A stretch of 61,868 nucleotides of DNA from Actinomycetota bacterium (GCA_030840805.1 JAVEDU010000097.1:1-61868), one strand, 5' to 3'. Positions 43,152 through 53,697 are shown, counted from the stretch's first letter. Notes: generated by a model not told the origin, from the letters alone. Numbers and translations are program-made.

Positions 43152-44705
43152 TCAGAGGGACACTGCCGCGCCCTGCCGGGCCGGTGGGGTCGGGAAACCG
43201 CCGCGGAGTCGTTCGTACGCGTCGGCGACGCGCAGGCAGGTGGCGTCGTCGAACCTCTTGCCGATGATCATCAGCCCGGCCGGCAGCCCGTCGACCGGCT
43301 CGGTCGGGACGGTCGTCGCCGGGTGGCCGCTCACGTCGAGCGGTGCGGTGTTGACGATCATCTCCAGGGCGCGGGTGATGTAGTCCTCCCGCGAGTCGGT
43401 GGGCGCGACCAGGGTCGTGGCGGTGATCGGCAGGGTGGGCATCACCAGGACGTCGTAGCTCGCGAGCGCCTTGTCGTACGCGCGGCGCAGCTCGAACGTC
43501 AGGTTGCGGGCCATCGCGTAGTGGCGGGACTGGTACTCGTCGATCGAGTACCGCCCGGTGAGCGCGACGAGCTTGACCGTCTCGGACCACCGGTCCGGCA
43601 CCGTCTTGCGCTGGCGGCCGTAGTGGGCGATCAGCTCGGGGTCGTAGAGGCCGTCCCAGTTGTGGCCGTACCCGTTGCCGTCGACCATCTGCACGGTCGC
43701 GCCGTCGGTGGCGAGGACGTTCCACACGTGCATCCCGTGGCGGTGCCAGGGGATGGCGACCTCCTCGACCGTCATGCCGAGCTCGGTGAGCCGCTGGGCG
43801 GCCGTGCGCACCGCGGCGTCCACGCCGGGGTCGGACAGGCCCGGGATGGCGAATCCCTCGGTGACCACGCCGACCCGCAGCCGGGACACGTCGCCGGTGA
43901 GCGCCCCGAGGTAGTCCGCGGGGGTCACGTCCGCGGGCTGCCGGGGATCCCAGCCGTCGCGGCCCGCGATCACGGTCAGCATCAGCGCGGCGTCGGACAC
44001 GGTCCGGGCGATCGGGCCGAGGTGGTCGATCGAGGACTCGATCGGGAATGCCCCGGTGTACGGCACCAGGCCGTGGGTCGGCTTGTGCCCGACGACGCCA
44101 CAGAAGGCGGCGGGCATCCGGATCGAGCCGCCCTGGTCGCCGCCGACCGCGAGGTCCACCTCGCCGGCCGCGACGAGCGCCCCGCTGCCGCTGGACGAGC
44201 CCCCCGCGGTGCGGGTGGGGTCCCAGGGGTTGCGGACCGGACCGGTCACCGAGGTGTGGCTGGCGCCGGAGAAGCAGAGGTCCTCACAGACGGCCTTGCC
44301 GGTGATCGTGGCGCCGGCGGCGAGCAGCCGGCTCACCACGGTCGCGTCGCGCCGGGGGACGAACCCCTCGAGGGTGGCGGAGCCGTTCATCATCGGCACC
44401 CCGGCGACGGCGGTGTTGTCCTTGATCGCGACCCGGTATCCGGCGAGCGGGCCGTCGTTCGCCTCGTTGATGCCGGTGCGGACGTACCAGGCGCCGAGGG
44501 CGTTGTCGACGTCGTCGGGCCGGGACCACGGGCGCTCGGGCATGGCCGGCGCGCTCGCCTCGTACAGCTCCTCGACCGCGTCGTACGACGCCATCGACCC
44601 GGCGATCATGGTCTCGAACGAGGCGATGTCCGCGTCGCTCATCGTGAAGCCGTAGCCGCGGGCGATCGCGGCGAGCTGGTCCTTGCTGGGTGGCCGGACG
44701 GCCAT
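43152..44705 (-). CDS. Amidase of the nitrile-degradation operon
   Basis: 517-aa amidase-signature enzyme, length and motifs like the enantioselective Rhodococcus amidases linked to nitrile hydratase. Catalytic Lys in RVAIKDN, Ser pair in TAGGSSSGSG and DQGGSIRMPAAFCG. Hydrolyses the amide produced by nitrile hydratase to acid and ammonia. First structural gene behind an ArsR-type operator and a good promoter at 44793-44822. Confidence 0.94.
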   Translation of the reverse strand: MAVRPPSKDQLAAIARGYGFTMSDADIASFETMIAGSMASYDAVEELYEASAPAMPERPWSRPDDVDNALGAWYVRTGINEANDGPLAGYRVAIKDNTAVAGVPMMNGSATLEGFVPRRDATVVSRLLAAGATITGKAVCEDLCFSGASHTSVTGPVRNPWDPTRTAGGSSSGSGALVAAGEVDLAVGGDQGGSIRMPAAFCGVVGHKPTHGLVPYTGAFPIESSIDHLGPIARTVSDAALMLTVIAGRDGWDPRQPADVTPADYLGALTGDVSRLRVGVVTEGFAIPGLSDPGVDAAVRTAAQRLTELGMTVEEVAIPWHRHGMHVWNVLATDGATVQMVDGNGYGHNWDGLYDPELIAHYGRQRKTVPDRWSETVKLVALTGRYSIDEYQSRHYAMARNLTFELRRAYDKALASYDVLVMPTLPITATTLVAPTDSREDYITRALEMIVNTAPLDVSGHPATTVPTEPVDGLPAGLMIIGKRFDDATCLRVADAYERLRGGFPTPPARQGAAVSL

Positions 44706-44792
44706 GGAGAGCCTCCTCGCGACGGGGCGAGGGGTCAGCGCCCGCCCGGGATCGAACCGGCAGCAGGACGTGTGGCCGTCGCCGTGCGAGGG

Positions 44793-44822
44793 ACGCTAGG
44801 TCCAGGCTCCGAGACGTGTCAA
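44793..44822 (-). promoter_or_regulatory. Promoter of the nitrile hydratase operon
   Basis: Minus-strand TTGACA (44817-44822), 18-bp spacer, TAGCGT (44793-44798); transcription should start near 44787, about 80 bp before the amidase ATG. The -35 box lies inside the inverted repeat of the proposed ArsR operator. Confidence 0.65.
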
Positions 44823-44843
44823 TACGTTACGTCGCATTGACAC
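44816..44843. promoter_or_regulatory. ArsR-type operator 1
   Basis: GTGTCAAT and ATTGACAC form an 8-bp inverted repeat with a 12-bp centre. It overlaps the 3' end of the sensor gene and the -35 box of the operon. Shares the TCAA...TTGA core with the site upstream of the ArsR gene. Confidence 0.6.
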
Positions 44844-46270
44844 GACGTCGAAACGATCTCGAAACCCTCCGCGGTGGCCCGGGCCAGGTAGAGGTCCTGC
44901 CGGAACGTCTCGGGCCCGCTGAGCGTGACGGTGCCGCGGGGGAAGCCGTGCCGTCCGCGGAGCCCCCGGGACACCGAACGCGGCTCGTCGTCACGGGCGT
45001 TGCGGGCGGCCGCGGCGTACAGGTGCAGCGCCTCGTAGGTCGACTCCGAGATGCTCGACACCGGCGGCGCCCAGCGTCCGTACGCGGCGCGGTACCGGGC
45101 GAGGAACGTCGCGTTCGCCTCGCCGGGGAGCTCGGCGAAGTACCCTGACACCGCCCACAGCCCCGCCGCCGCGCGGTCGCCGATGCGTTCCCGGGTGGGC
45201 TCGTCGAGGGCGAGCACGAGGGTGCGGGCGCGGTCCCGCAGCCCCATCGCGTGGCACTGCCGCTCGAACGCGACGGCGTCCGCCCCCACGAACGCGGACA
45301 CCACGAGGTCGGCGCGTGAGGCGAGGATGCGTTCGATCATCGGCTCGAAGTCCCGGCTGCCCAGCGGCGCCAGCCCCTCGCCGACGACGTGACCGGAGCG
45401 CCGGGCGATCTCCCGCCGCGCACACGCGTGCACGATCTGCGGCCAGCAGTAGTCGTTGCCGACCAGGAAGGCCCGGCGTCCGCCGCTCTCCCGCATCAGC
45501 GGCCCGATCGCCGCCCGGAGCTGGTCCTGCGGGCGCTCACCGAGCTGGAACAGCAGGTCCCCGCCCCGGCCGCCCTCGTTCATCAGTGTGTGTACCAGCA
45601 GCACGCCGGTGCTCGCGATCTCGCGCTGCACCCGGGCGAACGTCGCCGACGTCGTCGTCGCGAGGATGGCCCGGCAACCCGCGCGCACCAGTCGCCGCGC
45701 CTCCCCGGCGCCGACCTCGACGTCGGTGGCGTCGTCGCCGACCACGAGCCGGATCGGCCGGCCGTGGATCCCGCCGTCGGCGTTGATCTCCTCGACGGCG
45801 AGCCGGGCCACGTTCTCGGTCGCCGACGCGAACACACTGCCCGACCCGGACTTGCTGGTGAGCAGGCCGACGGGGTGGGCGTCCGGGGGCGGCTCCTCGG
45901 GGACCGGCCAGCCGCGGCGGCGCATCAGCCACTCCAGGCCGTCGGCGTCCAGGTCCGCGATGAGCCGGACCCGCGTCCCGCCGCCGGGGGCCGCGTCGAA
46001 CACGACGCGCAACCGGCCGCGCCACGGCAGGTCGTGCGCGACGACGATCTCCTGGGGGAACCGTATCCGGGTGATCCGCCCGAGGATCTCCACGTCGCCC
46101 CCCGCGCCGCCGAACGGCGCGCGCATGGTGACGACGGACCCGGTGGCGACCCGGTCGCAGGTCGCGTCGAACACCCAGCCGGCGCCTGCGCCCGCCCCGA
46201 ACAGCGCGAACACCGCCTCGGGGGTGGCCTCGACGGTCTGCTCGGCGGCCAGGGCGAGCGCGAACATCAC
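44819..46270 (-). CDS. SRPBCC domain fused to AmiC/NhlC-like amide-sensing protein
   Basis: 483 aa, no signal peptide. Residues 1-118 look like an SRPBCC (START-like) ligand-binding fold: TVEATPEAVFALF at the start, then the strand pattern ending TRVRLIADLDADGLEWLM. From about 130 the protein is a periplasmic-binding-protein-like sensor of the AmiC/UrtA group (VGLLTSKSGSGSVFAS, NADGGIHGRPIRLVVGDDATD, SGYFAELPGEAN). NhlC of R. rhodochrous J1 is an AmiC homologue that relieves repression by NhlD. The first codon overlaps the ArsR stop, so regulator and sensor are coupled. The SRPBCC fusion is unusual. Confidence 0.8.
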   Translation of the reverse strand: MMFALALAAEQTVEATPEAVFALFGAGAGAGWVFDATCDRVATGSVVTMRAPFGGAGGDVEILGRITRIRFPQEIVVAHDLPWRGRLRVVFDAAPGGGTRVRLIADLDADGLEWLMRRRGWPVPEEPPPDAHPVGLLTSKSGSGSVFASATENVARLAVEEINADGGIHGRPIRLVVGDDATDVEVGAGEARRLVRAGCRAILATTTSATFARVQREIASTGVLLVHTLMNEGGRGGDLLFQLGERPQDQLRAAIGPLMRESGGRRAFLVGNDYCWPQIVHACARREIARRSGHVVGEGLAPLGSRDFEPMIERILASRADLVVSAFVGADAVAFERQCHAMGLRDRARTLVLALDEPTRERIGDRAAAGLWAVSGYFAELPGEANATFLARYRAAYGRWAPPVSSISESTYEALHLYAAAARNARDDEPRSVSRGLRGRHGFPRGTVTLSGPETFRQDLYLARATAEGFEIVSTSCQCDVTY

Positions 46271-46614
46271 TGCGCCCGGCGGGTGGCGCGTCCCCTCTCC
46301 GGCATCGCGTCAGTCTGCGCTGCCACCCTGACGTCGTCCAGGGTCGCGGCGAACAATTCGTGCAGGAACGCCAGGACGTCGCGGGCGGGGCCCGCGGGGT
46401 CCAGGGCGTAGAGGCGGTACCGCCCGTCGCGGCGCTCGGTGACGAGGCCGGACGTCTTCAGCACCCGGAGGTGGCTGGACACGGCGGTACGTCCGACCCG
46501 GCTGATCTGCTCGGCGATCTCGCCGGCGCTGCACTCTGTGCTCGCCGCGAGGACGCCGAGGATCTGGCGTCGTACCGGGTCGGCCAGCGCATCGAACGCC
46601 AGGTCCGTCCCCAC
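46267..46614 (-). CDS. ArsR-family repressor of the nitrile hydratase operon (NhlD-like)
   Basis: 115-aa winged helix-turn-helix protein: DPVRRQILGVL, recognition helix SRVGRTAVSSHLRVLKTSGL, wing ERRDGRYRLYAL. No metal-binding CxC motif of ArsR/CadC is seen, so ligand sensing is likely indirect through the coupled AmiC-like protein. NhlD, the repressor of the cobalt low-molecular-mass nitrile hydratase, belongs to the same superfamily. GTG 46614 with GGAAG; an inverted repeat 30 bp upstream suggests autoregulation. Confidence 0.85.
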   Translation of the reverse strand: MGTDLAFDALADPVRRQILGVLAASTECSAGEIAEQISRVGRTAVSSHLRVLKTSGLVTERRDGRYRLYALDPAGPARDVLAFLHELFAATLDDVRVAAQTDAMPERGRATRRAQ

Positions 46615-46643
46615 CGTTTCTTCCCCTTCCGCCTGTGGTCGTT

Positions 46644-46663
46644 ACGTCAAGCATTGTTGACGT
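46644..46663. promoter_or_regulatory. ArsR-type operator 2
   Basis: ACGTCAA (46644-46650) and TTGACGT (46657-46663) are perfect inverted repeats with a 6-bp centre, upstream of the ArsR gene. Likely site for autoregulation. Confidence 0.6.
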
Positions 46664-47142
46664 GTTGACCATGCTACAAGGATTTCCCGTCCGCATCCCC
46701 GGGACGGGCGCGGTGGAGGTGTGTCCCTGCGGCGTGTCGGCAAGCACGGCGAGCACCACCGTGACCGGGGAGCGGTCGCACTCCGCGCCTCGACGAACAC
46801 GCTCCAGGTTTCCGCTGAACGTGATCCGGCCCGTACCCGCGATGCGGATACGGGCCGGAGTGCGAATCAGGATCGCCCGCGGGCGGCCCTCGCGGCCCGG
46901 CGCGGGACGGCAGCCCCCGGTCTGCCCGGGCCGGGCACGTGCCGAGCCGGTAGCGTCCCCCCGACGGGACGGGCGTGGACGGGTGCCGTGTGCGGTCACG
47001 GTGCCGGCGGCACGCCGAGAGGCTCCCGACCGCCGAGGGCCCCAAGCGCGATCCGGCCCGACCGGCCCGGCCATCTCGGTCGGCTGTCCGGCGGTGATCG
47101 GACCGGTCGGATATCGGAAGACAGCGGCAGGAGGCAGCTCTG
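46664..47142. other. Intergenic region with an isolated stem-loop
   Basis: About 480 bp between the divergent ArsR and DUF255 genes. A 10-bp perfect stem (46826-46835 with 46849-46858) encloses a second short CCGC/GCGG stem, although no annotated gene ends here. Codon-position composition gives no frame clear preference. It may hold a small RNA or a decayed gene; I cannot support either. Confidence 0.4.
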
Positions 47143-49128
<1,986 letters not shown>

Positions 49129-49189
49129 CCACGGGGTCGAATAGGATCGACCCCGCCCACGAAACCCCCCGGAACGGGAGAACTCCTGC

Positions 49190-51517
49190 ATGAGCGGCCT
49201 CGCCGGAATCCGACCCGCCGCCGGAGCCGAGGGCACCTCGCTCGCCCCGGTCGCCGCCGCGCTCGCGCACCGCGGCCCCGCCGGCCGGCTGGATCTCGAC
49301 CTGGACTCCGGTGCCCGGCTGTCCGTGTGCCACCGCGACGGCGAGCGCGTCACCGCCCGTACCGGCGACGGCGTGGTGGCCGTCCTCGACGGCGAGCTGT
49401 ACGCGACGGCGGCGGTGACCGCGGAGCTGGCCGCCGCCGGGCACGCCGTCCCGGCGGATGCGGACGACGTCACGCTGGCCCTCACGGCGTACACGGCGTT
49501 CGGCGTCGGCGGGCTCGGCCGGCTGGACGGGGCGTTCGCGCTGGTGATCCACGACGGCCGCGACGGCGCGACGCATCTCGCGGTGGACCGGGCCGGCGCG
49601 GGTGCGCTGTACCGCGTGACGACGGCGGACGGCGGCACGCTGTACGCCTCCGAGCCCACGGCGCTGCTCGCCGCCGACGGCGTCGAGTCCGCACCGGACG
49701 ACGCGGTCGTGCGGCGGTTCCTGCGCACCGGGGTGTCCGACACCGGGGAGGCCACCTTCTTCGCGGGCATCTCCCGTGTCACCGCCGGCCAGGTCGTCAC
49801 GCTCACCGATGCCGGGGCCCGCGCCACCGCGTACCCGGTGCCGGACCCCACCGCGCCGACCGCCGTCGCGTCCACTGTGGACGACGCGGTCGCGGTACGG
49901 GCGACCGGGGGCCGCGTGGTCACCCGGCTGTCCCACGGCCTCGCCGGCGCCGTGCTCGCTGCCCGCGCCCAGGCCGCCGAGGTCGTCGTCGGCAACTACC
50001 CGCCGTACGGCGACGGCGAGAACGGCGCGACGGCGAAGACCCTGGCCGCGCTCGGCACCGGCGCCCGCACCGTGGACGTCGACCCCGGTGACCACCTCGC
50101 CGAGTTCGTCCGCGCGGTCGGCGAGCCGGTCGGGGACCTCGCCGCGTACGCGCTCTACGCGATCACCGGTTCCGTCGCCGGCACCGCCGACGCGCTCCTG
50201 GCGGCGGACGGCGCGGACGCCGTGCTCGCCGCGGCGCAGCCGAGGTCGAAGAAGCCGGTCGACGTTCCCGCGTTGCTCACCGCCGAGAACGGGACCGTCC
50301 CCGACGCGCGCGACCGGCAGGCCGGCGGGATCGCCACCGCGCTCCGCGTCGCGGACCGGGCCGGCGCGCGGGCGGGCGTGCGCGTGCGGCTGCCGTACAC
50401 CGACGCCGTCGCGGCGCGGTCGCTCGGCGAGGCCGCGCTGACCCGGCCGGGAGGCGGGGAGGCCGTCCTCAAGGCGATCGCGGGGACGTCGGCGACGACC
50501 GGGATGGCACCCGGCGCGCCGGTGCGGGACTGGCTGCTCCGGATGAAGAACCGGGTGTACGGCGAGTTCCTGTCCGAGTCGTTCACGAACCGGCCGTGGG
50601 TGCGCCAGCACGCCGTCCTCGTCGCGTTCGAGGACTTCATCAAGGGCCGCAACGCCGACGCCGCGCTGTTCTGGCGGCTGCTCGCGGTGGAGCTGTGGAT
50701 GCGCGAGTTCTTCGACCCCAGGCCCGAGGCCGCCGAGCCCGTCCGGATCAAGGGGCCGCTGGAGGCGAACGCCGGCAAGCGGCTCGAGATCACCGTGGAC
50801 GGTGAGCGGTGGATCCGCTTCCCGGTGCGCACCGAGCTGTTCGCGACCGGCGACCCGTACGCCCCGCGCATCACCGCGTACGTCGGCGGGCTGGTCGACG
50901 CGATCCGCGCGGACGGCACGTACGAGCGGAACCTCTCCCGCCCGTGGTACGTCCTGGTCAGCGAGAAGATCATCGCGATCAGCCAGGGCCGCTCCTACTT
51001 CATCTGGGACATCCAGCCGTCCTGGTGGGCCCGGACGCTGTCGAAGTTCGTCGTCCGGACGCCGTACGGCATCGGCCTCGGCAGCCCCTGGACGATGCAG
51101 CTCGCCATCCAGGAGGCCGGGCTCACGCGCATCCTGGCCGCCTCGGCGGCGGGGGCGGCCGGCAAGGTGCTGGGCAGGCGGGGCGTGTTCTACAACGTCG
51201 CGGGCCACTCCGTCCGTGCGATCGACGGTCCGACGGAGTACTCGGCGTACCCTTCGAATGTGTCCGCCAAGCTGGCGCCCGCCCGCCCCGACGAGGTGAG
51301 CCGCGAGCTGCTCGCCGCGCTGCGGGCGGCCCTGCCGGCCGAGGCCGCGGCCACGCTCGCCGGCGTCGTGGTGATCGACGCCAACGACATCGGCCGCAAC
51401 GTGCTGGGCCTGGCGGCGGACCGGCCGGCCCGGTTCTTCGAGGACCTGTTCGGGGACAACCCGCTCGGTCAGGGCGCGGAGCAGACCCCGGTCGCGGTGG
51501 CGGTGCCGGCCGAGTGA
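49190..51517 (+). CDS. Degenerate asparagine synthetase fused to an F420:glutamate-ligase-like domain
   Basis: 775 aa. Residues 1-160 resemble the AsnB glutaminase domain (HRGPAG, DGELY), but the catalytic Cys2 is Ser (MSGLAG). The middle looks like the synthetase domain, yet the ATP loop SGGxDS has become SHGLAGA and GDGADE has become ADGADA. From about 520 to 760 the protein matches the CofE/F420-0:glutamate ligase fold (PWYVLVSEKIIAISQGRS, VVVIDANDIGRNVLG). No other F420 genes are near. Likely a scaffold or altered ligase; start ATG 49190 with GGGAG; GTGA overlap with the HIT gene. Confidence 0.78.
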   Translation: MSGLAGIRPAAGAEGTSLAPVAAALAHRGPAGRLDLDLDSGARLSVCHRDGERVTARTGDGVVAVLDGELYATAAVTAELAAAGHAVPADADDVTLALTAYTAFGVGGLGRLDGAFALVIHDGRDGATHLAVDRAGAGALYRVTTADGGTLYASEPTALLAADGVESAPDDAVVRRFLRTGVSDTGEATFFAGISRVTAGQVVTLTDAGARATAYPVPDPTAPTAVASTVDDAVAVRATGGRVVTRLSHGLAGAVLAARAQAAEVVVGNYPPYGDGENGATAKTLAALGTGARTVDVDPGDHLAEFVRAVGEPVGDLAAYALYAITGSVAGTADALLAADGADAVLAAAQPRSKKPVDVPALLTAENGTVPDARDRQAGGIATALRVADRAGARAGVRVRLPYTDAVAARSLGEAALTRPGGGEAVLKAIAGTSATTGMAPGAPVRDWLLRMKNRVYGEFLSESFTNRPWVRQHAVLVAFEDFIKGRNADAALFWRLLAVELWMREFFDPRPEAAEPVRIKGPLEANAGKRLEITVDGERWIRFPVRTELFATGDPYAPRITAYVGGLVDAIRADGTYERNLSRPWYVLVSEKIIAISQGRSYFIWDIQPSWWARTLSKFVVRTPYGIGLGSPWTMQLAIQEAGLTRILAASAAGAAGKVLGRRGVFYNVAGHSVRAIDGPTEYSAYPSNVSAKLAPARPDEVSRELLAALRAALPAEAAATLAGVVVIDANDIGRNVLGLAADRPARFFEDLFGDNPLGQGAEQTPVAVAVPAE

Positions 51518-51996
51518 CGGCCTGGCAGGTCGACCCGGTCGGCGCGGCGCTGCGGGGCGAGAATCCCGCGGTGCTGTTCCGGATGCGGTCGGGCTTCGCC
51601 GTGTTCGGGGAGACCCAGTTCCTCCCCGGGTACTGCGTCCTGCTGACCGACACCCCCGGCGCCGACCAGCTCACCGACCTGCCGCGACCGCGGCGCGCGG
51701 AGTACCTCACCGATGTCGGGCTGCTCGGCGAGGCCGTGGCCCTGGTCTGCGGCCGGCGGGACGCCGGCTTCCGGCGGCTGAACTACGAGACGCTCGGCAA
51801 CAGCCTGCCGATGCTGCACACGCACGTGTTCCCGCGGTACGACTGGGAGCCCCCGGAGCTGGTGCCCGGCCCGGTGTGGCTGTACCCGGTGGACCGCTGG
51901 AAGCACCCGGTGTACGCGGCCGGCCCGGAGCACGACGGGCTCCGGGCCGAGCTCACGGCGGCGCTGCGGGAGATCACCGCGGCGGCGTACGGCTAG
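51514..51996 (+). CDS. HIT-family protein coupled to the AsnB-like/ligase fusion
   Basis: 160 aa. The histidine-triad region reads LPMLHTHVFPRYDWEP: two of the three triad histidines are there but the third is Phe. FLPGYCVLLTDT is the usual N-terminal strand of the dinucleotide-polyphosphate hydrolase group. HIT proteins hydrolyse or transfer nucleotidyl groups; with the altered third position activity may differ. GTG overlaps the stop of the fusion gene. Confidence 0.78.
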   Translation: MTAWQVDPVGAALRGENPAVLFRMRSGFAVFGETQFLPGYCVLLTDTPGADQLTDLPRPRRAEYLTDVGLLGEAVALVCGRRDAGFRRLNYETLGNSLPMLHTHVFPRYDWEPPELVPGPVWLYPVDRWKHPVYAAGPEHDGLRAELTAALREITAAAYG

Positions 51997-52151
51997 AGCT
52001 TCTCCAGGAAGAAGGCCAGGGCCACGGCGGCGACCGCCAGCCAGCCCAGGTTGGGCGTGCGGGTGCGGACGTTCGTGCCGAGGCCGAACGCGGCGGCGGC
52101 GGCCAGCACGGCGGCGACGAGGAACAGGACGGTGGGGATCGTGATGGTCAC
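51993..52151 (-). CDS. Small two-helix membrane protein
   Basis: 52 aa with two hydrophobic segments (IPTVLFLVAAVLAAAAAFGLG and WLAVAAVALAFFL) joined by a basic loop. GTG 52151 has a clean GGAGGACC site. Its last bases overlap the convergent HIT gene. Function unknown. Confidence 0.65.
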   Translation of the reverse strand: MTITIPTVLFLVAAVLAAAAAFGLGTNVRTRTPNLGWLAVAAVALAFFLEKL

Positions 52152-52295
52152 GACGGTCCTCCAGGGGCTCGGGGGCCGCCACCGTAGGGCATCGGACGGA
52201 CCGCCCACTGTCCCGTTGACCGACCGTGATTCCCCTTGTGCAGTCAGGGGTGTAAGCGTGTAATCAACGTGACACCGATGCACCGGGAGGTCACG

Positions 52296-52865
52296 ATGCC
52301 CCCGCACGGATCACGCGGAACCGGCCGTCCCGGCGGCTGGCAGCAGGCCGATCTGCCCCCCGCCGACGACGCTCCCGCCTGGGTCGCCGGCCGGCTGCCG
52401 GCGGACTGGTTCACCGCGGCGCCGGAGGTCACCGTCGACCGCGAGGAGATCCTCGTCGTCGGCCGGGTACCCGAACCCGAGCTGCCCGACGCCGCGACCG
52501 AGGCCGACCGCGCCGCCGCCGAACAGGGCCGGATCGGCCGCTTCCGGGAGGAGACGCGCGACCGGCGGATCGCGATCGCCCGCGAGGCCGAGCACCGGTA
52601 CGGGCGCAAGGTCGCCTGGGGCGCGCAGAGCGGGGGCACCCGCCGGTTGTTCACCACGCTGTCGGTACCGGTGATGACGCGGCTGCGGCAGCCGGAACGC
52701 CGGGTGCTCGACACGCTCGTCGACGCGGGCGTCGCGCGGTCCCGCTCCGAGGCGCTGGCCTGGTGTGTCCGGCTGGTGGGCCGGCATGCCGACGACTGGC
52801 TCGGCGGGCTCCGCGAGGCGATGTCCGAGGTGGACCGGCTGCGCGCGGAGGGCCCCCACCTGTAG
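52296..52865 (+). CDS. Conserved actinobacterial protein with RHH-like C-terminus
   Basis: 189 aa. N-terminal Pro/Gly-rich segment, then DREEILVVGRV, an acidic linker, FREETRDRRIAIAREAEHRYGRKVAWG and VPVMTRLRQPERRVLDTLVDAGVARSRSEALAWCVRLV, whose pattern suggests a ribbon-helix-helix or similar dimerisation fold. I recognise it as a widespread actinobacterial hypothetical rather than a named family. ATG 52296 with GGGAGG. Confidence 0.7.
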   Translation: MPPHGSRGTGRPGGWQQADLPPADDAPAWVAGRLPADWFTAAPEVTVDREEILVVGRVPEPELPDAATEADRAAAEQGRIGRFREETRDRRIAIAREAEHRYGRKVAWGAQSGGTRRLFTTLSVPVMTRLRQPERRVLDTLVDAGVARSRSEALAWCVRLVGRHADDWLGGLREAMSEVDRLRAEGPHL

Positions 52866-52875
52866 CCCCCCACCC

Positions 52876-52942
52876 CGCGTTGATCATGGACCTTGCAACA
52901 CGACACGCGGGCGTGTCTGTTGCAAGGTCCATGATCAACGCG
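52876..52942. repeat. Long palindrome with TGATCA-containing ends, copy C
   Basis: 67 bp, near-identical to 15738-15804 in arms and loop (CGCGTTGATCATGGA, TTGCAACA). Here it lies between convergent genes and could terminate both. Confidence 0.88.
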
Positions 52943-52950
52943 GAAGAAGG

Positions 52951-53685
52951 TCAGGCGAACAGCGCGAAGTACACGGCCACCTGGTGGCAGATCGCCGCCA
53001 CCAGCGTCAGCGCGTGGAACATCTCGTGATGCGCGAACGTGGCCGGCCACGGGTTCGGCCACTTCGCCGCGTAGAAGACGGCGCCGATCGTGTACGCCAG
53101 TCCGCCGGCGGCGAGCAGCACGAGCGCGGTCACGCCGCCGTTGTGCAGGATGTCCGGGAGCATGAACACCGAGACCCAGCCCAGCGCGATGTACAGCGGG
53201 ATCGAGAGCCACTTCGGCGCGTGGGGCCACAGCAGCTTCAGCGCAACCCCGCCGAGCGCCCCGCCCCAGACGATCGACAGCAGGAGCTCGGCCTTGCGCG
53301 TCGGCAGCAGCAGCGCGGCGAACGGCGTGTACGTGCCCGCGATGAACACGAAGATCATCGAGTGGTCCAGCCGCTTCATCACGGCATAGCCACGCGGGCC
53401 CCACAGCTTGCGGTGGTACAGCGCGCTGATCCCGAACAGCCCGCAGGTCGTCGCCGCGTACAGCAGGACCGACCAGAACGGCGCCCAGCCCGGGCGGCTC
53501 GCGGCCAGCGACACCAGCACCACGCCGCCGATGATGGCGACGCCGAACGCGTAGAGGTGCAGCATCCCGCGGAGCCGCGGACGGCCCAGCGCGTCGCCGA
53601 TCTTCTCCGGAACGGAACGCTCGTCGGGCAGCCCGGAGAGGGACTCGGGGGAGCCCGGCATCGGTGGGTTCGCGCGAATGGTCAC
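52951..53685 (-). CDS. Hemolysin III / PAQR-family membrane protein (Rv1085c-like)
   Basis: 244 aa with seven hydrophobic segments. Conserved His/Asp sites of the family are visible: SALYHRK, LDHSMIFVFIAGTYTP and HHEMFHALTLVAAICH. Family members are linked to membrane-lipid homeostasis; hemolysis is a name only. Minus strand, as in the mycobacterial locus. TAACCT is 6 nt before its GTG. Confidence 0.92.
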   Translation of the reverse strand: MTIRANPPMPGSPESLSGLPDERSVPEKIGDALGRPRLRGMLHLYAFGVAIIGGVVLVSLAASRPGWAPFWSVLLYAATTCGLFGISALYHRKLWGPRGYAVMKRLDHSMIFVFIAGTYTPFAALLLPTRKAELLLSIVWGGALGGVALKLLWPHAPKWLSIPLYIALGWVSVFMLPDILHNGGVTALVLLAAGGLAYTIGAVFYAAKWPNPWPATFAHHEMFHALTLVAAICHQVAVYFALFA

Positions 53686-53691
53686 ACCCCG

Positions 53692-53697
53692 AGGTTA
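53692..53697 (-). promoter_or_regulatory. Leaderless -10 box for the hemolysin III gene
   Basis: TAACCT on the minus strand ends 6 nt before GTG 53685. Confidence 0.5.

Noticed and set aside
49190-51517. Evidence for coenzyme F420 biosynthesis
   Set aside because: The CofE-like part is fused to a degraded AsnB scaffold and no cofC, cofD, cofG or cofH homologue is nearby; the fold alone does not show F420 chemistry.
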